From contig NZ_JACNMM010000007.1 of the NCBI RefSeq assembly GCF_020529025.1, forward strand, positions 1-64,000: 64,000 nucleotides of DNA. The letters are read 5' to 3'. This DNA comes from Oceaniglobus trochenteri (GTDB lineage: Bacteria; Pseudomonadota; Alphaproteobacteria; Rhodobacterales; Rhodobacteraceae). Under the pieces are notes generated by a model. The model saw only the letters and a list, made by a program, of their open reading frames with translations, was not told where the DNA came from and did no database searches. The translations under genes and the position numbers were made by a program. Positions 33,853 through 42,753 of this stretch are shown piece by piece (within the stretch, counting starts at the first letter, position 1; every line of letters begins with the position of its first letter).

Positions 33853-34827
33853 TCAGTTGATCGTCTCGGCGATGGCCTTGAGCGCGTTGAGTTGCTTGGT
33901 TGCGTCCTCCATCGCCTCGGCGCCCGGGGTCCAGTAAGGCTGAAGCGTGTTGCTTTCGAAATACTCGATGATTTCGGGATCGTTGATCGCCTTTTCCAGC
34001 GCATCGGCCAGGATGGCAACATTCTCATCCGGGGTGGATGCCGGAGCCAGCCACCAGTTGGGGTTGGCCCAGGACACGTCATAGCCAAGCTCGATCGCCG
34101 TCGGCACATCGGGCAGATCGGGCAGGCGTTCGCGCCCGAAATAGACCAGCGGACGCAGCCCTTCGCCCTGGGCCAGGTATTCCGACGCGGCGAACAGCGC
34201 GATATCGGCGTTGCCCCCCAGGATCAGGCGCAGGCGGTCGGCCCCCGAGTTGGCCGTCACATAGCGGGTTTCAAAGCCGGCTTCCTTGGCCAGCATGGCG
34301 CCGACGAAATGCGGGATGGTGCCAATGCCCACCGCTTCCACCAGGCTGCGCGGATCGGCCTTGAGGTGCGCGACCAGGTCTTCCATGGTCTGGAATTCGC
34401 TGTCGGCATTGACCACCCAGACCGGGCTGCCACCGCCGGTATAGCCGATGGACTTGAAGTCATCGAGGCTGAAGTCGCCCAACTCCATCGCCATGGCGAT
34501 CAGCGCCTGGTGGTGCCAGTGAACGATGGTATGGCCATCGTCATCGCCGCGCTGCATCCGGTTGACCGCATTGGCCCCGGCCCCGCCATCGGCGTTCACC
34601 ACGGCCATGGGCTGCGACAGCCAGCCGTTTTCCTGGATCTTCTCACCCATGAGACGCGCCACCACGTCGGTGCGGCCACCCGGCTTGAACGGCACGATCA
34701 CCTCGATCGGCTTGGCCGGGAAATCCTGGGCTGCGGCGGCACCTGCACCAATTGGTCCAACCGGCATGGCCAGCGACAACGCCCCTGCCACCGTCGCAAG
34801 AATTGTTCTTCGTGAAATTCCGATCAT
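33853..34827 (-). CDS. TctC-family periplasmic binding protein of second TTT transporter
   Basis: A 324-residue TTT receptor. ATG 34827 is chosen because GGGAGGAGCCC precedes it and the protein then starts with a signal peptide, MIGISRRTILATVAGALSLA, cleaved near GAAAAQ. The twin arginine in SRRTILA fits a Tat signal. The mature domain begins FPAKPIEVIVPFKPGGRTDV, the classic TctC start. It is the first gene of the operon TctC-TctB-TctA-GntR-sulfatase. Confidence 0.92.
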   Translation of the reverse strand: MIGISRRTILATVAGALSLAMPVGPIGAGAAAAQDFPAKPIEVIVPFKPGGRTDVVARLMGEKIQENGWLSQPMAVVNADGGAGANAVNRMQRGDDDGHTIVHWHHQALIAMAMELGDFSLDDFKSIGYTGGGSPVWVVNADSEFQTMEDLVAHLKADPRSLVEAVGIGTIPHFVGAMLAKEAGFETRYVTANSGADRLRLILGGNADIALFAASEYLAQGEGLRPLVYFGRERLPDLPDVPTAIELGYDVSWANPNWWLAPASTPDENVAILADALEKAINDPEIIEYFESNTLQPYWTPGAEAMEDATKQLNALKAIAETIN

Positions 34828-34867
34828 TCTGGGCTCCTCCCGTTGATTACAGCGTCTTCTTGTCATT

Positions 34868-34911
34868 ATTGGACCAACCAATATGCGAGAATTCGGAAAT
34901 TGTCTAGACCA
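34868..34911. promoter_or_regulatory. Candidate GntR operators upstream of second TTT operon
   Basis: Two dyads lie 41-84 bases upstream of the TctC-like start: ATTGG-ACCAA-CCAAT at 34868-34882 (perfect arms) and TTGTCTAGACCA at 34900-34911 (core GTCTAGAC perfect). Both resemble FadR-type GntR operators with TGGT/ACCA half-sites. They are likely targets of the GntR at 31141 (inference). Confidence 0.45.
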
Positions 34912-34999
34912 GAATTGGGAGTGTCGTTTGGCAGCGCGGGACAAGCGGCTTGCCCTGCCGGGCGCGAACTGCCATCAAGGGCGCGATGGTTCTCGGCAT

Positions 35000-35172
35000 C
35001 CAAAGCGGTGCCGGGATGAAAAGGGAATACGGTGAGGAAAAGCCCAGAGGCGCCGAGACCGTGACTGCCCCCGCAACTGTGAGCGGATAGCGAAGCCAGA
35101 CATGCCACTGGGACAGTTCCCGGGAAGGTTGGCCAAGCGATGACCCGCAAGTCAGGAGACCTGCCATCAGGT
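35000..35172 (+). ncRNA. Cobalamin riboswitch
   Basis: The region has the order and sequence of an adenosylcobalamin riboswitch: GGTGCC near 35007, AAAAGGGAA at about 35019, GGTGAGG, the GACTGCCCCCGCAACTG core, AGCCAGACATGCC, and the B12 box AAGTCAGGAGACCTGCC at 35149-35165. It precedes a ferredoxin-like protein and BtuF-, BtuC- and BtuD-like genes, the expected targets. Boundaries are approximate. The expression platform probably occupies 35173-35270, before the GTG start. Confidence 0.93.
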
Positions 35173-35270
35173 GTTAACACATTCGGACGGGGCGTCCGAA
35201 GGAGACAGCTGATGATGGACCATGTCCGTGCCAGACCCTGTTTGCCCGACCCGCCCCGCGGGAGAGCACG

Positions 35271-35990
35271 GTGCAGGCCACCCTTTATCTGATATCGCAA
35301 TCCTACGTGAGCGGGCGCAGGCTGCGCGCTGTCATGGACGGCATTTGCGCCGCAACCGAGGGGCACGCCGCGGCCATCCGGCTTGAGCGTGACGGCATGG
35401 GCCTGTGGCAGGCCCTGGCGGCCCTGCTGGCCGAGGGGGTGCGCGACATCACCCTGCGCCCGGTGGGTCTGCCGTTTTCCCAAAGCCTGATGACATGGCT
35501 GCCCGGTGCGGCGGGCGAATGGCTGGCCCGGCCCGAAAACGCGAACTGCCGCCTGTGGATCACCGACGACGCGTCGCAGGACGACGCCGTTCTATCGGCG
35601 CTGGTGCGCGCGCCCGTCACGCGGGTGCCAATCGCCCCCATGCCGCGCGGCAGCGCCGGCAAGGGGTGGGATGCCCCGCCCCGCCACCGCCACCACGTTC
35701 TTGTCTGCACCGGGCCGCGATGCCACCTGCGCGATGCCCCCGATCTGCTGGGCCTGCTGAAGGCCGAGATCAGCCGCCTTCGGATCGAGGACGACTGCCT
35801 TGTCACCGCCACCGGCTGTCTTTTCCCCTGCAACGCGGGGCCTGTCGTCGTGGTCTATCCGCGCGCCGAATGGTTTCGCCTACCCGACGCCCCGGCGGTG
35901 CGCCGCTTTGCCGAAGTGGTGCTGCGCCGCAACCGCCCCCTGCCCGACCTTCAGACCTTCACGACAGGAGAACCCCATGAAATTGCGTGA
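35271..35990 (+). CDS. CbiX-like protein with C-terminal (2Fe-2S) ferredoxin domain
   Basis: A 239-residue protein starting at GTG 35271, with GGGAGAG just upstream. The N-terminal half (about residues 1-125) has a pattern of short strands and helices with some resemblance to cobalt/ferro-chelatase CbiX-like proteins (LLAEGVRDITLRPVGLPFSQ). The C-terminal part is a thioredoxin-fold ferredoxin with four cysteines: VCTGPRCHLRDAPD and TATGCLFPCNAGPVVVVYP. It is directly behind the cobalamin riboswitch and overlaps the BtuF-like gene, so a role in cobalamin, cobalt or corrinoid handling is likely. The enzymatic function is unproven and the N-terminal assignment is weak. Confidence 0.7.
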   Translation: MQATLYLISQSYVSGRRLRAVMDGICAATEGHAAAIRLERDGMGLWQALAALLAEGVRDITLRPVGLPFSQSLMTWLPGAAGEWLARPENANCRLWITDDASQDDAVLSALVRAPVTRVPIAPMPRGSAGKGWDAPPRHRHHVLVCTGPRCHLRDAPDLLGLLKAEISRLRIEDDCLVTATGCLFPCNAGPVVVVYPRAEWFRLPDAPAVRRFAEVVLRRNRPLPDLQTFTTGEPHEIA

Positions 35991-36918
35991 TGTCGTAGCG
36001 GGGGCCATCCTTCTGCCGCTGGTGTCCACCGCCCTTGCCGCGCAAGAGGCCAGCGTGCAAAGCTGCGGCGGCAGTTTCACCTTCGACACGCCCCCAGAAC
36101 GCGCCGTGACCCTGAACCAGCAGGCCACCGAGGTGATGCTTGCCCTCGGGCTGGAAGACCGCATGGTGGGCACCGCCTACATGGACGACACGATCCTGCC
36201 CCGCTGGAAAGACGCCTATGACAAGGTCCCGGTTCTGGCCGAACGATACCCCGCGCGCGAGGTCGTCATCACCGCGCGGCCGGATTTCCTTTTTGCGGGC
36301 TTCGGTTCGGCCTTTTCCGAGGACAACCTGGGCCCCGAGGCGGAATGGCACGCGCGCGGCATCGGCACCTATCTTGTCGATGCCTCGTGCGACGCCACCA
36401 ACCCCAAGGATGTGCCGCCGACCACTGCGCCGATCCTGAAGGACATCCGCGTTATCGGCGACATTTTCGGGGTCGGGGAACGGGCCGACCGGCTGATCGC
36501 GCAGACGCAGGCGCGGCTTGACGCGGCATCGCGTAACAACGCCGGCGACGGGCGCACCGCCTTCATCTATGACAGCGGCGCGGAAACGCCCTATTCCATC
36601 GGCTGTTGTGGCGGGCCCGGCGTCCTGGTCGAAACCGTGGGACTGGTCAACATTGCCGCCGACCTTGAGGGGCGCTGGGTCGATCTGAGCTGGGAGCGGG
36701 TGGTGCAGGACAACCCCGAGGTGATCGTTCTGATCGATGCCGACTGGTCCGGCGCCGCCGAGAAACGCGCCTACATGGAGGCCGACCCGGTGCTTTCGGA
36801 ACTCGACGCCGTGCGCAAAGGACGCTTCGTCACCCTGCCCTTTTCCCAGACCGTGCTGGGAATGCAGTTCGCCGACGGGCTTGAAAACCTGTCGGCACAG
36901 CTTGCCGCCCTGCCCTGA
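35977..36918 (+). CDS. BtuF-type periplasmic binding protein (cobalamin/iron-siderophore class)
   Basis: A 313-residue binding protein of the class III (FhuD/BtuF) fold. It starts at ATG 35977, after ACAGGAG, with signal peptide MKLRDVVAGAILLPLVSTA cleaved near LAAQ. Typical marks are PERAVTLNQQATEVMLALGL and IVIT-type strands such as VVITARPDFLFAGFGS. Its stop is 4 bases before the permease ATG. Control by the cobalamin riboswitch makes a corrinoid the probable ligand, although members of this family also carry iron chelates. Confidence 0.88.
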   Translation: MKLRDVVAGAILLPLVSTALAAQEASVQSCGGSFTFDTPPERAVTLNQQATEVMLALGLEDRMVGTAYMDDTILPRWKDAYDKVPVLAERYPAREVVITARPDFLFAGFGSAFSEDNLGPEAEWHARGIGTYLVDASCDATNPKDVPPTTAPILKDIRVIGDIFGVGERADRLIAQTQARLDAASRNNAGDGRTAFIYDSGAETPYSIGCCGGPGVLVETVGLVNIAADLEGRWVDLSWERVVQDNPEVIVLIDADWSGAAEKRAYMEADPVLSELDAVRKGRFVTLPFSQTVLGMQFADGLENLSAQLAALP

Positions 36919-36922
36919 GCCC

Positions 36923-37918
36923 ATGCGCCGCCCCACGTTCATCACCACGCTGGTCCTGGCGCTGGCCATTCTGGCAGGCGTCTTCTTCGGCACGGCCGAG
37001 GCCTCGTGGTCCGACCGCTGGGCGGCGCTGATGCGCACCGCCGATGCACCGCGCAGCCTGTCGCTGATCCTCTGGGAATGGCGCCTGCCCCGGGTTCTGG
37101 CCGTGGCCACGGTGGGGGCAAGCCTGGCCCTGGCGGGGGTGATGATGCAGACCGTGCTGCACAATCCGCTGGCCGATCCCTACCTCATGGGCCTGTCCTC
37201 GGGCGCCTCGGCGGCGGCGGTGGGGGCAATCCTGTGGTTGCCGCCTTGGGTTGCCGCCACGATGGGGGTGCCGCTGATCGCCTTCCTTGGCGCGCTTCTG
37301 GCCTTCAGCCTGACCCTGGGCCTGTCGTTCCGGCGCGGGGCGATTATGGCGCCGCTGGTGGTGATCCTCGCGGGGGTCGCGGTGTCGCTGATGTTCCAGT
37401 CGCTGACGGCCTTCTTCCTTTACGTCGGCGATCCGCGCGCCACGCGCTCGGCGCTTGGCTGGCTCATGGGAACGGCGGCGGGCACCGGCTGGCGCGATCT
37501 TTGGCTGCCCGTCGCGGCGCTGGCCATCGTGACGCTTTTCGCCGGTGTCCGGGCGCAGACGCTGGACGCGCTTCTTCTGGGCGATGAACGCGCCATGGCC
37601 CTGGGCGTTCCCGTGCGCCGCTTCCGCCTGATCGTCTTCGGCGCCGTGGCGCTGCTGGCCGGGCTGTCGGTGGCGACTGTGGGCATCGTCGGCTTCGTCG
37701 GGCTGATCGTGCCGCATATGGCACGGCTTCTGGCGGGCGGGCGGCACCGCGCGCTGATCCCGCTTGCGCTGGTGCTGGGGGCGCTGGTGCTGGTGGTAGT
37801 CGACCTGCTGTGCCGCGTCGTCCTGGCGCCCGAAGAAATGCCCCTTGGCGTGTTGCTGGCCATTTTCGCGGCCCCCCCCTTCATCCTGATCCTGCGGCGG
37901 GTGCGCCATGCCTTCTGA
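36923..37918 (+). CDS. BtuC/FecCD-type ABC permease
   Basis: A 331-residue permease of the FecCD family with about ten membrane segments. Family patterns are WEWRLPRVLAVATVGASLAL, HNPLADPYLMGLSSGASAAA and GIVGFVGLIVPHMARLLAG. ATG 36923 is used because it follows the BtuF-like stop directly. It imports the ligand delivered by the BtuF-like protein, and overlaps the ATPase gene by 11 bases. Confidence 0.93.
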   Translation: MRRPTFITTLVLALAILAGVFFGTAEASWSDRWAALMRTADAPRSLSLILWEWRLPRVLAVATVGASLALAGVMMQTVLHNPLADPYLMGLSSGASAAAVGAILWLPPWVAATMGVPLIAFLGALLAFSLTLGLSFRRGAIMAPLVVILAGVAVSLMFQSLTAFFLYVGDPRATRSALGWLMGTAAGTGWRDLWLPVAALAIVTLFAGVRAQTLDALLLGDERAMALGVPVRRFRLIVFGAVALLAGLSVATVGIVGFVGLIVPHMARLLAGGRHRALIPLALVLGALVLVVVDLLCRVVLAPEEMPLGVLLAIFAAPPFILILRRVRHAF

Positions 37919-38660
37919 TCCCATGGTTCAGATCGAGGGGCTGAATGTCTCGTTGGGTGGCAGGCCCCGGGTGCGGGATTTCAGCCTGACGGTGAAGCGC
38001 GGGTCGTTCCACGGCCTGCTGGGGCCGAACGGGGCGGGCAAGACAACCCTGCTGCGCGTGCTTTACCGCGCGCGGGCGGCGGATGCCGGGCTTGTGCGGA
38101 TCGCGGGAACCCCGATCAATGACTGGGCCCGCCCCGATTGGACCCGGACAGTGGGCGCGCTGGTGCAGGAGGGCGGCAGCCTTCAGGGGCTGACGATCCG
38201 CGATGTCGTCGAAATCGGGCTGATGAACCTGCCGCTAAGCCCCGAGGACCGCACCGCAAGGATGGACGAGGCCCTGCACCTGACCGGGCTGCACGACATG
38301 GCCGACAGCGAGGCGGCGCTTCTGTCCGGCGGAGAGCGGCAGCGCACCCATATCGCCCAGATCCTGGCCCGCGATCCCGCGCTTCATATCCTGGACGAAC
38401 CGGCCAATCACCTTGACCTGTGCTATCAGATCCTGCTGCTTGATGCGATCCGGGCGCGGGGCAGCACCGTGATCGCCACCTTTCACGATCTCACGCTGGC
38501 CGCCCGCTATTGCGACACCGTCACCGTCATGCACGAGGGCCGCCATGTGGCGACCGGGCGGCCAGACGAGGTTCTGACCCGCAAGATCATGCGCGAAGTC
38601 TTTCGCGTGGACGGCGCGCTGGAAGACGGAGTGATGCGGATCACCGGCGCCTTGCGGTAG
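37908..38660 (+). CDS. BtuD/FecE-type ABC ATPase
   Basis: A 250-residue ATPase with Walker A GPNGAGKTTLLRVLY, signature ALLSGGERQRTHIAQILA and Walker B LHILDEPANHLDL. The IAQILARDP and NHLDL patterns are typical of the FecE/BtuD class. ATG 37908 overlaps the permease end. ATG 37923 is an alternative. It completes the corrinoid-type importer and ends near the convergent MaoC gene. Confidence 0.92.
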   Translation: MPSDPMVQIEGLNVSLGGRPRVRDFSLTVKRGSFHGLLGPNGAGKTTLLRVLYRARAADAGLVRIAGTPINDWARPDWTRTVGALVQEGGSLQGLTIRDVVEIGLMNLPLSPEDRTARMDEALHLTGLHDMADSEAALLSGGERQRTHIAQILARDPALHILDEPANHLDLCYQILLLDAIRARGSTVIATFHDLTLAARYCDTVTVMHEGRHVATGRPDEVLTRKIMREVFRVDGALEDGVMRITGALR

Positions 38661-38682
38661 GGTGAAAGCCACCGATGACGGC

Positions 38683-39135
38683 TCAGCCCTCGGCGGGTCG
38701 GCGTTCGACGATGTAGATATGCTCGCAGGCCAGCACCACTTCGTCGTGCTGGTTGATCACCTCGACCTTCTCGAACAGGCGGCCCGAGCCGGGGCGCTTG
38801 GGGTCGTCTTCCTTGCGGTCGAACGTGAGGCGGGTGCGGATCGTGTCGCCAATGAACACCGGCCGGACGAACCGCAGCCGGTCATAGCCATAGGAAAACG
38901 CCAGCGGGTTCACCTCGGTCGCGGTGAGGCCGATGCCGATGGCAAAGATCATCGTGCCGTGGGCGATCCGGCCGCCGAATTCCGATTTCGCCATGAACTC
39001 GGCATCCATGTGATGCGGGAAGAAATCGCCCGTATGCCCGGCATGGACGACAAAGTCGGTTTCGGTGATCGTGCGCCCCATGGTGGTGCGGCCATCGCCG
39101 ATCTCGTAGTCTTCGAAGTGGCGGGGGCGTTCCAT
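38683..39135 (-). CDS. MaoC-family hydratase/dehydratase (hotdog fold)
   Basis: A 150-residue hotdog protein with the hydratase-2 like region [20 protein letters not shown] and [12 protein letters not shown]. It carries [18 protein letters not shown], which matches [18 protein letters not shown] in the MaoC protein at 50191, so the two are paralogues. MaoC enzymes act on acyl-CoA or acyl-like substrates. Here it is the last gene of a sugar-importer/sugar-acid operon, where a CoA-bound substrate is not obvious. It is coupled to the Gfo/Idh/MocA gene (ends meet at 39135). Confidence 0.85.
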   Translation of the reverse strand: MERPRHFEDYEIGDGRTTMGRTITETDFVVHAGHTGDFFPHHMDAEFMAKSEFGGRIAHGTMIFAIGIGLTATEVNPLAFSYGYDRLRFVRPVFIGDTIRTRLTFDRKEDDPKRPGSGRLFEKVEVINQHDEVVLACEHIYIVERRPAEG

Positions 39136-40187
39136 CAGGGCAGGTCCTTCAAGGGGGTCATGGGATAGGCCGAGGATTCATAGGCCGCCTCGACAAGGGC
39201 CATGGTGCGCCAGGCGTCCTCGACCGTGGCGATCAGGGGTTCTTCGCCGCCCGCGGCACGTTGCAGGTTGTTCATCCGGCCCAGGAACCCATGGGGGAAC
39301 CAGGCGCCGGTCAGGTCGACCTCGTGCCAGTCGCCGCCTTTGGGCTTCAGGCGCAGGCGGTCAGGCTCACCACGCGGGTAATCCAGGTTGACGCCCATTT
39401 GCAGCCAGGCCGCGCCCTCGGTGCCCGCGACGCGCAGTTCGCAAACCTGGTGGTCGCGCCCGAAGGGCCAGTCGTGGTTGACCGAAAGCGTGCAACGCAC
39501 CTCGTCGCCATAATCCAGAATGGCCGAGGTGCGGGTCTGCGACACATCATGGTTCGGATGGCCGATGGTCTTGGCCTGGACTCCTGTCGGATCGCCCAGG
39601 AAATGGCGGATCAGGTCAAGATAATGGATCGAATGCATCGTGATCTCGATCCGCGGCAAACCTTCAAGGAACTTCCAAAGCCCCCAGGGTGTGTCGAGAA
39701 CGCCGTGCATTTCCACATCGACGATCCGCCCCAGCATGCCGCGATCGACGGCATCCTTCAGCGCCACCATCATCGGCGCGAAACGCAACTGGAAATTGAC
39801 GACCGCCTGCAATTCGCGCGCGCGGCAGACCTTAAGAACCTCGGTCGCGCCGGTCAGGTCGGCGCCCATGGGTTTCTGGATCAGCGCCGGCGCCCCCTTG
39901 GGCAGCCGCGCCAGGATCTCGGCGTGGACGGCGGGCGGGGTGGCCAGGTCAAAGACCGCATCCTCGACCGAAAGGGCCTGGTCCAGGGTCAGGGCGCGGG
40001 TGCCGTTCGCTTCGGCCAGGCGGGCGGCCTTGTCCATGTCGGGGTCGTGGATGCCCGCGATGGTGTAACCGCCCATGGCATAGGCGGGCAGATGGGCATC
40101 GCTGACGATGGACCCGGCGCCGAAGATGACGATGGGCCGCTTCCTTGAAGGGGCGGGCCAGCTTTGGCGCAGGTCGGCATCACTCAT
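39135..40187 (-). CDS. Gfo/Idh/MocA-family NAD(P)-dependent oxidoreductase
   Basis: A 350-residue enzyme with an N-terminal Rossmann domain ([19 protein letters not shown]) and a C-terminal GFO_IDH_MocA domain. The family EKP motif, whose Lys is part of the active site, reads QKP here ([11 protein letters not shown]), with Lys kept. Another conserved region is [20 protein letters not shown]. It probably oxidises a sugar at C1 or a ring alcohol, which would feed the lactonases near 47 and 49 kb (inference). It overlaps the mutarotase gene by 8 bases. Confidence 0.87.
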   Translation of the reverse strand: MSDADLRQSWPAPSRKRPIVIFGAGSIVSDAHLPAYAMGGYTIAGIHDPDMDKAARLAEANGTRALTLDQALSVEDAVFDLATPPAVHAEILARLPKGAPALIQKPMGADLTGATEVLKVCRARELQAVVNFQLRFAPMMVALKDAVDRGMLGRIVDVEMHGVLDTPWGLWKFLEGLPRIEITMHSIHYLDLIRHFLGDPTGVQAKTIGHPNHDVSQTRTSAILDYGDEVRCTLSVNHDWPFGRDHQVCELRVAGTEGAAWLQMGVNLDYPRGEPDRLRLKPKGGDWHEVDLTGAWFPHGFLGRMNNLQRAAGGEEPLIATVEDAWRTMALVEAAYESSAYPMTPLKDLP

Positions 40188-40509
40188 GGAAGAACACTTC
40201 TTCCATGGGGGCCCACCAGTCGTCTTCCCCGGCGGTGTCCAGCTTGCGCTGTTGAGGCATGCAGATTTTCCACCAGTCCTGCGTCACCGGATCGGCGGCC
40301 ATCTTTGCCGCGTCGGCCGCCCAGTCGTCACCGTGATATTCAAAATGCGCGAACAGCAGGTTTTCCGGTTCGCGCAGGTAGATGACGTAGTTGCGGATGT
40401 TGCATTCGCTGATGGTTTTCAACACGCCGGGCCAGACATCGGCGTGAAGGCGTTTGTATTCTGCGATATGTTCAGGGCGCACCCCGATGACCGATCCCAT
40501 TCTGACCAT
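40180..40509 (-). CDS. L-rhamnose mutarotase family protein
   Basis: A 109-residue protein of the RhaM family (about 104 residues is usual). Typical features are VRPEHIAEYKRLHADVWPG, NYVIYLREPENLLFAHFEY and the C-terminal [11 protein letters not shown]. It interconverts anomers of L-rhamnose or a related 6-deoxy sugar such as L-fucose. The start ATG 40509 overlaps the upstream stop by one base (TAATG). ATG 40500 is an alternative. It is in the MalEFGK-type sugar importer operon, which suggests a deoxyhexose as the imported sugar. Confidence 0.9.
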   Translation of the reverse strand: MVRMGSVIGVRPEHIAEYKRLHADVWPGVLKTISECNIRNYVIYLREPENLLFAHFEYHGDDWAADAAKMAADPVTQDWWKICMPQQRKLDTAGEDDWWAPMEEVFFHE

Positions 40510-41627
40510 TATTTTCCCTCCCGGATGTCGCGGTTGAATTCCTCGACGGCGCGGGCCTTCAGGGCGTCGTGATCCCAGTCGATGCCGATGCCCGGTGTCT
40601 CGGGGGCCTGGGCCATGCCGTCCTTGATGGTCACACCGCTGTTGGTGATCTCGTTCAGTTGCGGGATGTATTCGACATAGCGCCCGTTCTGCACGGCGCA
40701 GACAAGGCTGACATGCAGTTCCATCAGGAAATGCGGGCAGACCGGAATGTCGAAACACTCGGCCATATGCGCCACCTTCAGCCAGGGCGTGATGCCGCCG
40801 ATCCGGCCCGCATCGACCTGGATGATCGAGGCCCCGCCCCGGGCGATATATTCAGCGAAATGACGCACCGAATAGAGGCTTTCGCCCACGGCGACGGGCA
40901 TGGCGGCGGCGGCGGCCAGATCGACATGGCCCTGGATGTCGTCGGCGGCCATGGGCTCTTCGATCCAGGCCAGATCGAAGGGGCGCAGCGCCTCGGCCCG
41001 GCGGCGGGCGGTGTCGCGCGAGAAGGCCTGGTTGGCGTCGGTCATGATCTCGTAACCGCTCCCGAGGGCGTCGCGCATGGCCGAGATGCGGGCCACGTCC
41101 TCGGCGGCGGTGGGCTTGCCGATCTTCACCTTCGATCCGGTAAAGCCCTTTTCGCGGGCGGCCAGGGCATCTTCGATCAGGGCTTCGGGGGCGATGTGCA
41201 GCCATCCGCCCTCGGTGGTGTAACAGGGCGCGGCAGGGTGCGCGCCCCCGGCCATCCGCCACAGGGGCAGCCCCGCCTTGCGGCAGCGCAGATCCCACAG
41301 GGCCGTGTCGATGGCCGCCAGCGCGATGGAGGTGATCGCGCCGATGGTGGTGGCATGGGTGGCGAATTCCAGTTCGTGCCAGATCGCCTCGACCGCGCTG
41401 GCATCCTTGCCCAGAAGGCGCGGGCAAAGGTGATCGGCCAGCAGGCGCATGACCGACGATCCGCCGGTGCCGATGGTATAGGAATACCCGATGCCCGTCG
41501 CGCCATCGGAATCGGTGATCGTCACCATGGGCGTTTCCTGGGATTCGAAGCTCTGGATCGCGTCGGTGCGTTTCACCATCGGCACCAGGTCGACCATGGA
41601 AAGCTGGATTCGTTCGATGCGGGCCAT
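40509..41627 (-). CDS. Mandelate-racemase-group sugar-acid dehydratase (second paralogue)
   Basis: A 372-residue enolase-superfamily enzyme. KxK is in GSKVKIGKPT, metal ligands in IMTDANQAF, WIEEPM and VGESLYS, and the histidine region is CPHFLMELHVSL. It is a paralogue of 20016-21116. ATG 41627 is chosen because TGATG couples it to the ATPase stop. The frame extends further but has no supporting start. In this operon it would dehydrate the acid formed from the imported deoxy sugar. L-fuconate or L-rhamnonate dehydratase activity is possible but not proven. Confidence 0.87.
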   Translation of the reverse strand: MARIERIQLSMVDLVPMVKRTDAIQSFESQETPMVTITDSDGATGIGYSYTIGTGGSSVMRLLADHLCPRLLGKDASAVEAIWHELEFATHATTIGAITSIALAAIDTALWDLRCRKAGLPLWRMAGGAHPAAPCYTTEGGWLHIAPEALIEDALAAREKGFTGSKVKIGKPTAAEDVARISAMRDALGSGYEIMTDANQAFSRDTARRRAEALRPFDLAWIEEPMAADDIQGHVDLAAAAAMPVAVGESLYSVRHFAEYIARGGASIIQVDAGRIGGITPWLKVAHMAECFDIPVCPHFLMELHVSLVCAVQNGRYVEYIPQLNEITNSGVTIKDGMAQAPETPGIGIDWDHDALKARAVEEFNRDIREGK

Positions 41628-42724
41628 CAGGCGTCCTTTCGCAGGCTGACGCCGCTGGCAGCGTCGAAAAGATGGGCGCGCGACAGGTTCAGACGGAAGG
41701 GCAGGACCGTGCCACGCCGCACATCGCGCGGGTTCAACATGCGCGATGTCCATTCCGCACCGCCGACCGAGACGAAAAGCAGCGTCTCGTTTCCAAGCGG
41801 TTCGGAGAGCGACACCTCCAGATCCTGCTCGGCCAGCTCGCGGCCCTCGACGGTGTCGATGCCATGGCCCTCGGGATAGATGTCATCGGGGCGCAGCCCG
41901 AACACCACCTCGCGCCCATCGGCCACGTCGAACCCCGGCGGCATGGGAAGGTGCGATCCGTCAGGCAGGCGCAACCTGCCGCCATCGACCGTCGCCTCGG
42001 TCATGTTCATGGGGGGCGAGCCGATGAAGCCGGCCACAAAGCGCGAGGCGGGGCGGTTGAACACTTCGTCCGGGGTGCCGACCTGTTCGATGTTGCCATC
42101 CTTCATGATGACGATGCGGTCGGCCAGGGTCATCGCTTCGACCTGGTCGTGGGTGACGTAGATGATCGTCGATTCCAGCCGCGCATGCAGGCGCTTGATT
42201 TCGGTGCGCATCTGGCCGCGCAGTTTCGCGTCGAGGTTCGACAGCGGTTCGTCGAACAGGAACACGTCGGGGTTGCGCACGATGGCGCGGCCCATGGCGA
42301 CGCGCTGACGCTGACCACCCGAAAGCTGGGCCGGGCGGCGATCGAGCAGCGTCTCGATCTCCAGCACCCGCGCGGCCTCGGCCACGGCGGTGTCGATCTC
42401 GGACTTCGGCTTGCCCGCGATTTTCAGGGTGAAGCCCATGTTCTCGCCCACGGTCATGTGGGGGTAAAGCGCATAGGACTGGAACACCATCGAGATGTTG
42501 CGCGCCCGCGGCGGCAGGTCGTTCACCACCCTGTCACCGATACGGATCTCGCCGCTGGTGATGTCCTCCAGCCCCGCGATCATCCGCAGGGTCGTGGATT
42601 TGCCACAGCCCGAAGGCCCGACAAGCGCCACGAATTCCCCGTCCTGCACGGACAGATCTATTCCCTTAACCGCGTGGAACGCGCCGTAGTTCTTGTCTAG
42701 CTTGCTCAGCGTCAGATCGGCCAT
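41627..42724 (-). CDS. Sugar ABC transporter ATP-binding protein (UgpC/MalK type)
   Basis: A 365-residue ATPase with Walker [10 protein letters not shown], signature [17 protein letters not shown] and Walker [17 protein letters not shown], followed by a C-terminal TOBE-like regulatory region from about residue 240. ATG 42724 gives [14 protein letters not shown]. The longer open frame to 43708 only runs through the permease gene. It powers the MalEFG-type importer and its stop overlaps the dehydratase start. Confidence 0.94.
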   Translation of the reverse strand: MADLTLSKLDKNYGAFHAVKGIDLSVQDGEFVALVGPSGCGKSTTLRMIAGLEDITSGEIRIGDRVVNDLPPRARNISMVFQSYALYPHMTVGENMGFTLKIAGKPKSEIDTAVAEAARVLEIETLLDRRPAQLSGGQRQRVAMGRAIVRNPDVFLFDEPLSNLDAKLRGQMRTEIKRLHARLESTIIYVTHDQVEAMTLADRIVIMKDGNIEQVGTPDEVFNRPASRFVAGFIGSPPMNMTEATVDGGRLRLPDGSHLPMPPGFDVADGREVVFGLRPDDIYPEGHGIDTVEGRELAEQDLEVSLSEPLGNETLLFVSVGGAEWTSRMLNPRDVRRGTVLPFRLNLSRAHLFDAASGVSLRKDA

Positions 42725-42753
42725 GTCATTTCCTTGATCGAATTCAGTGGGCG

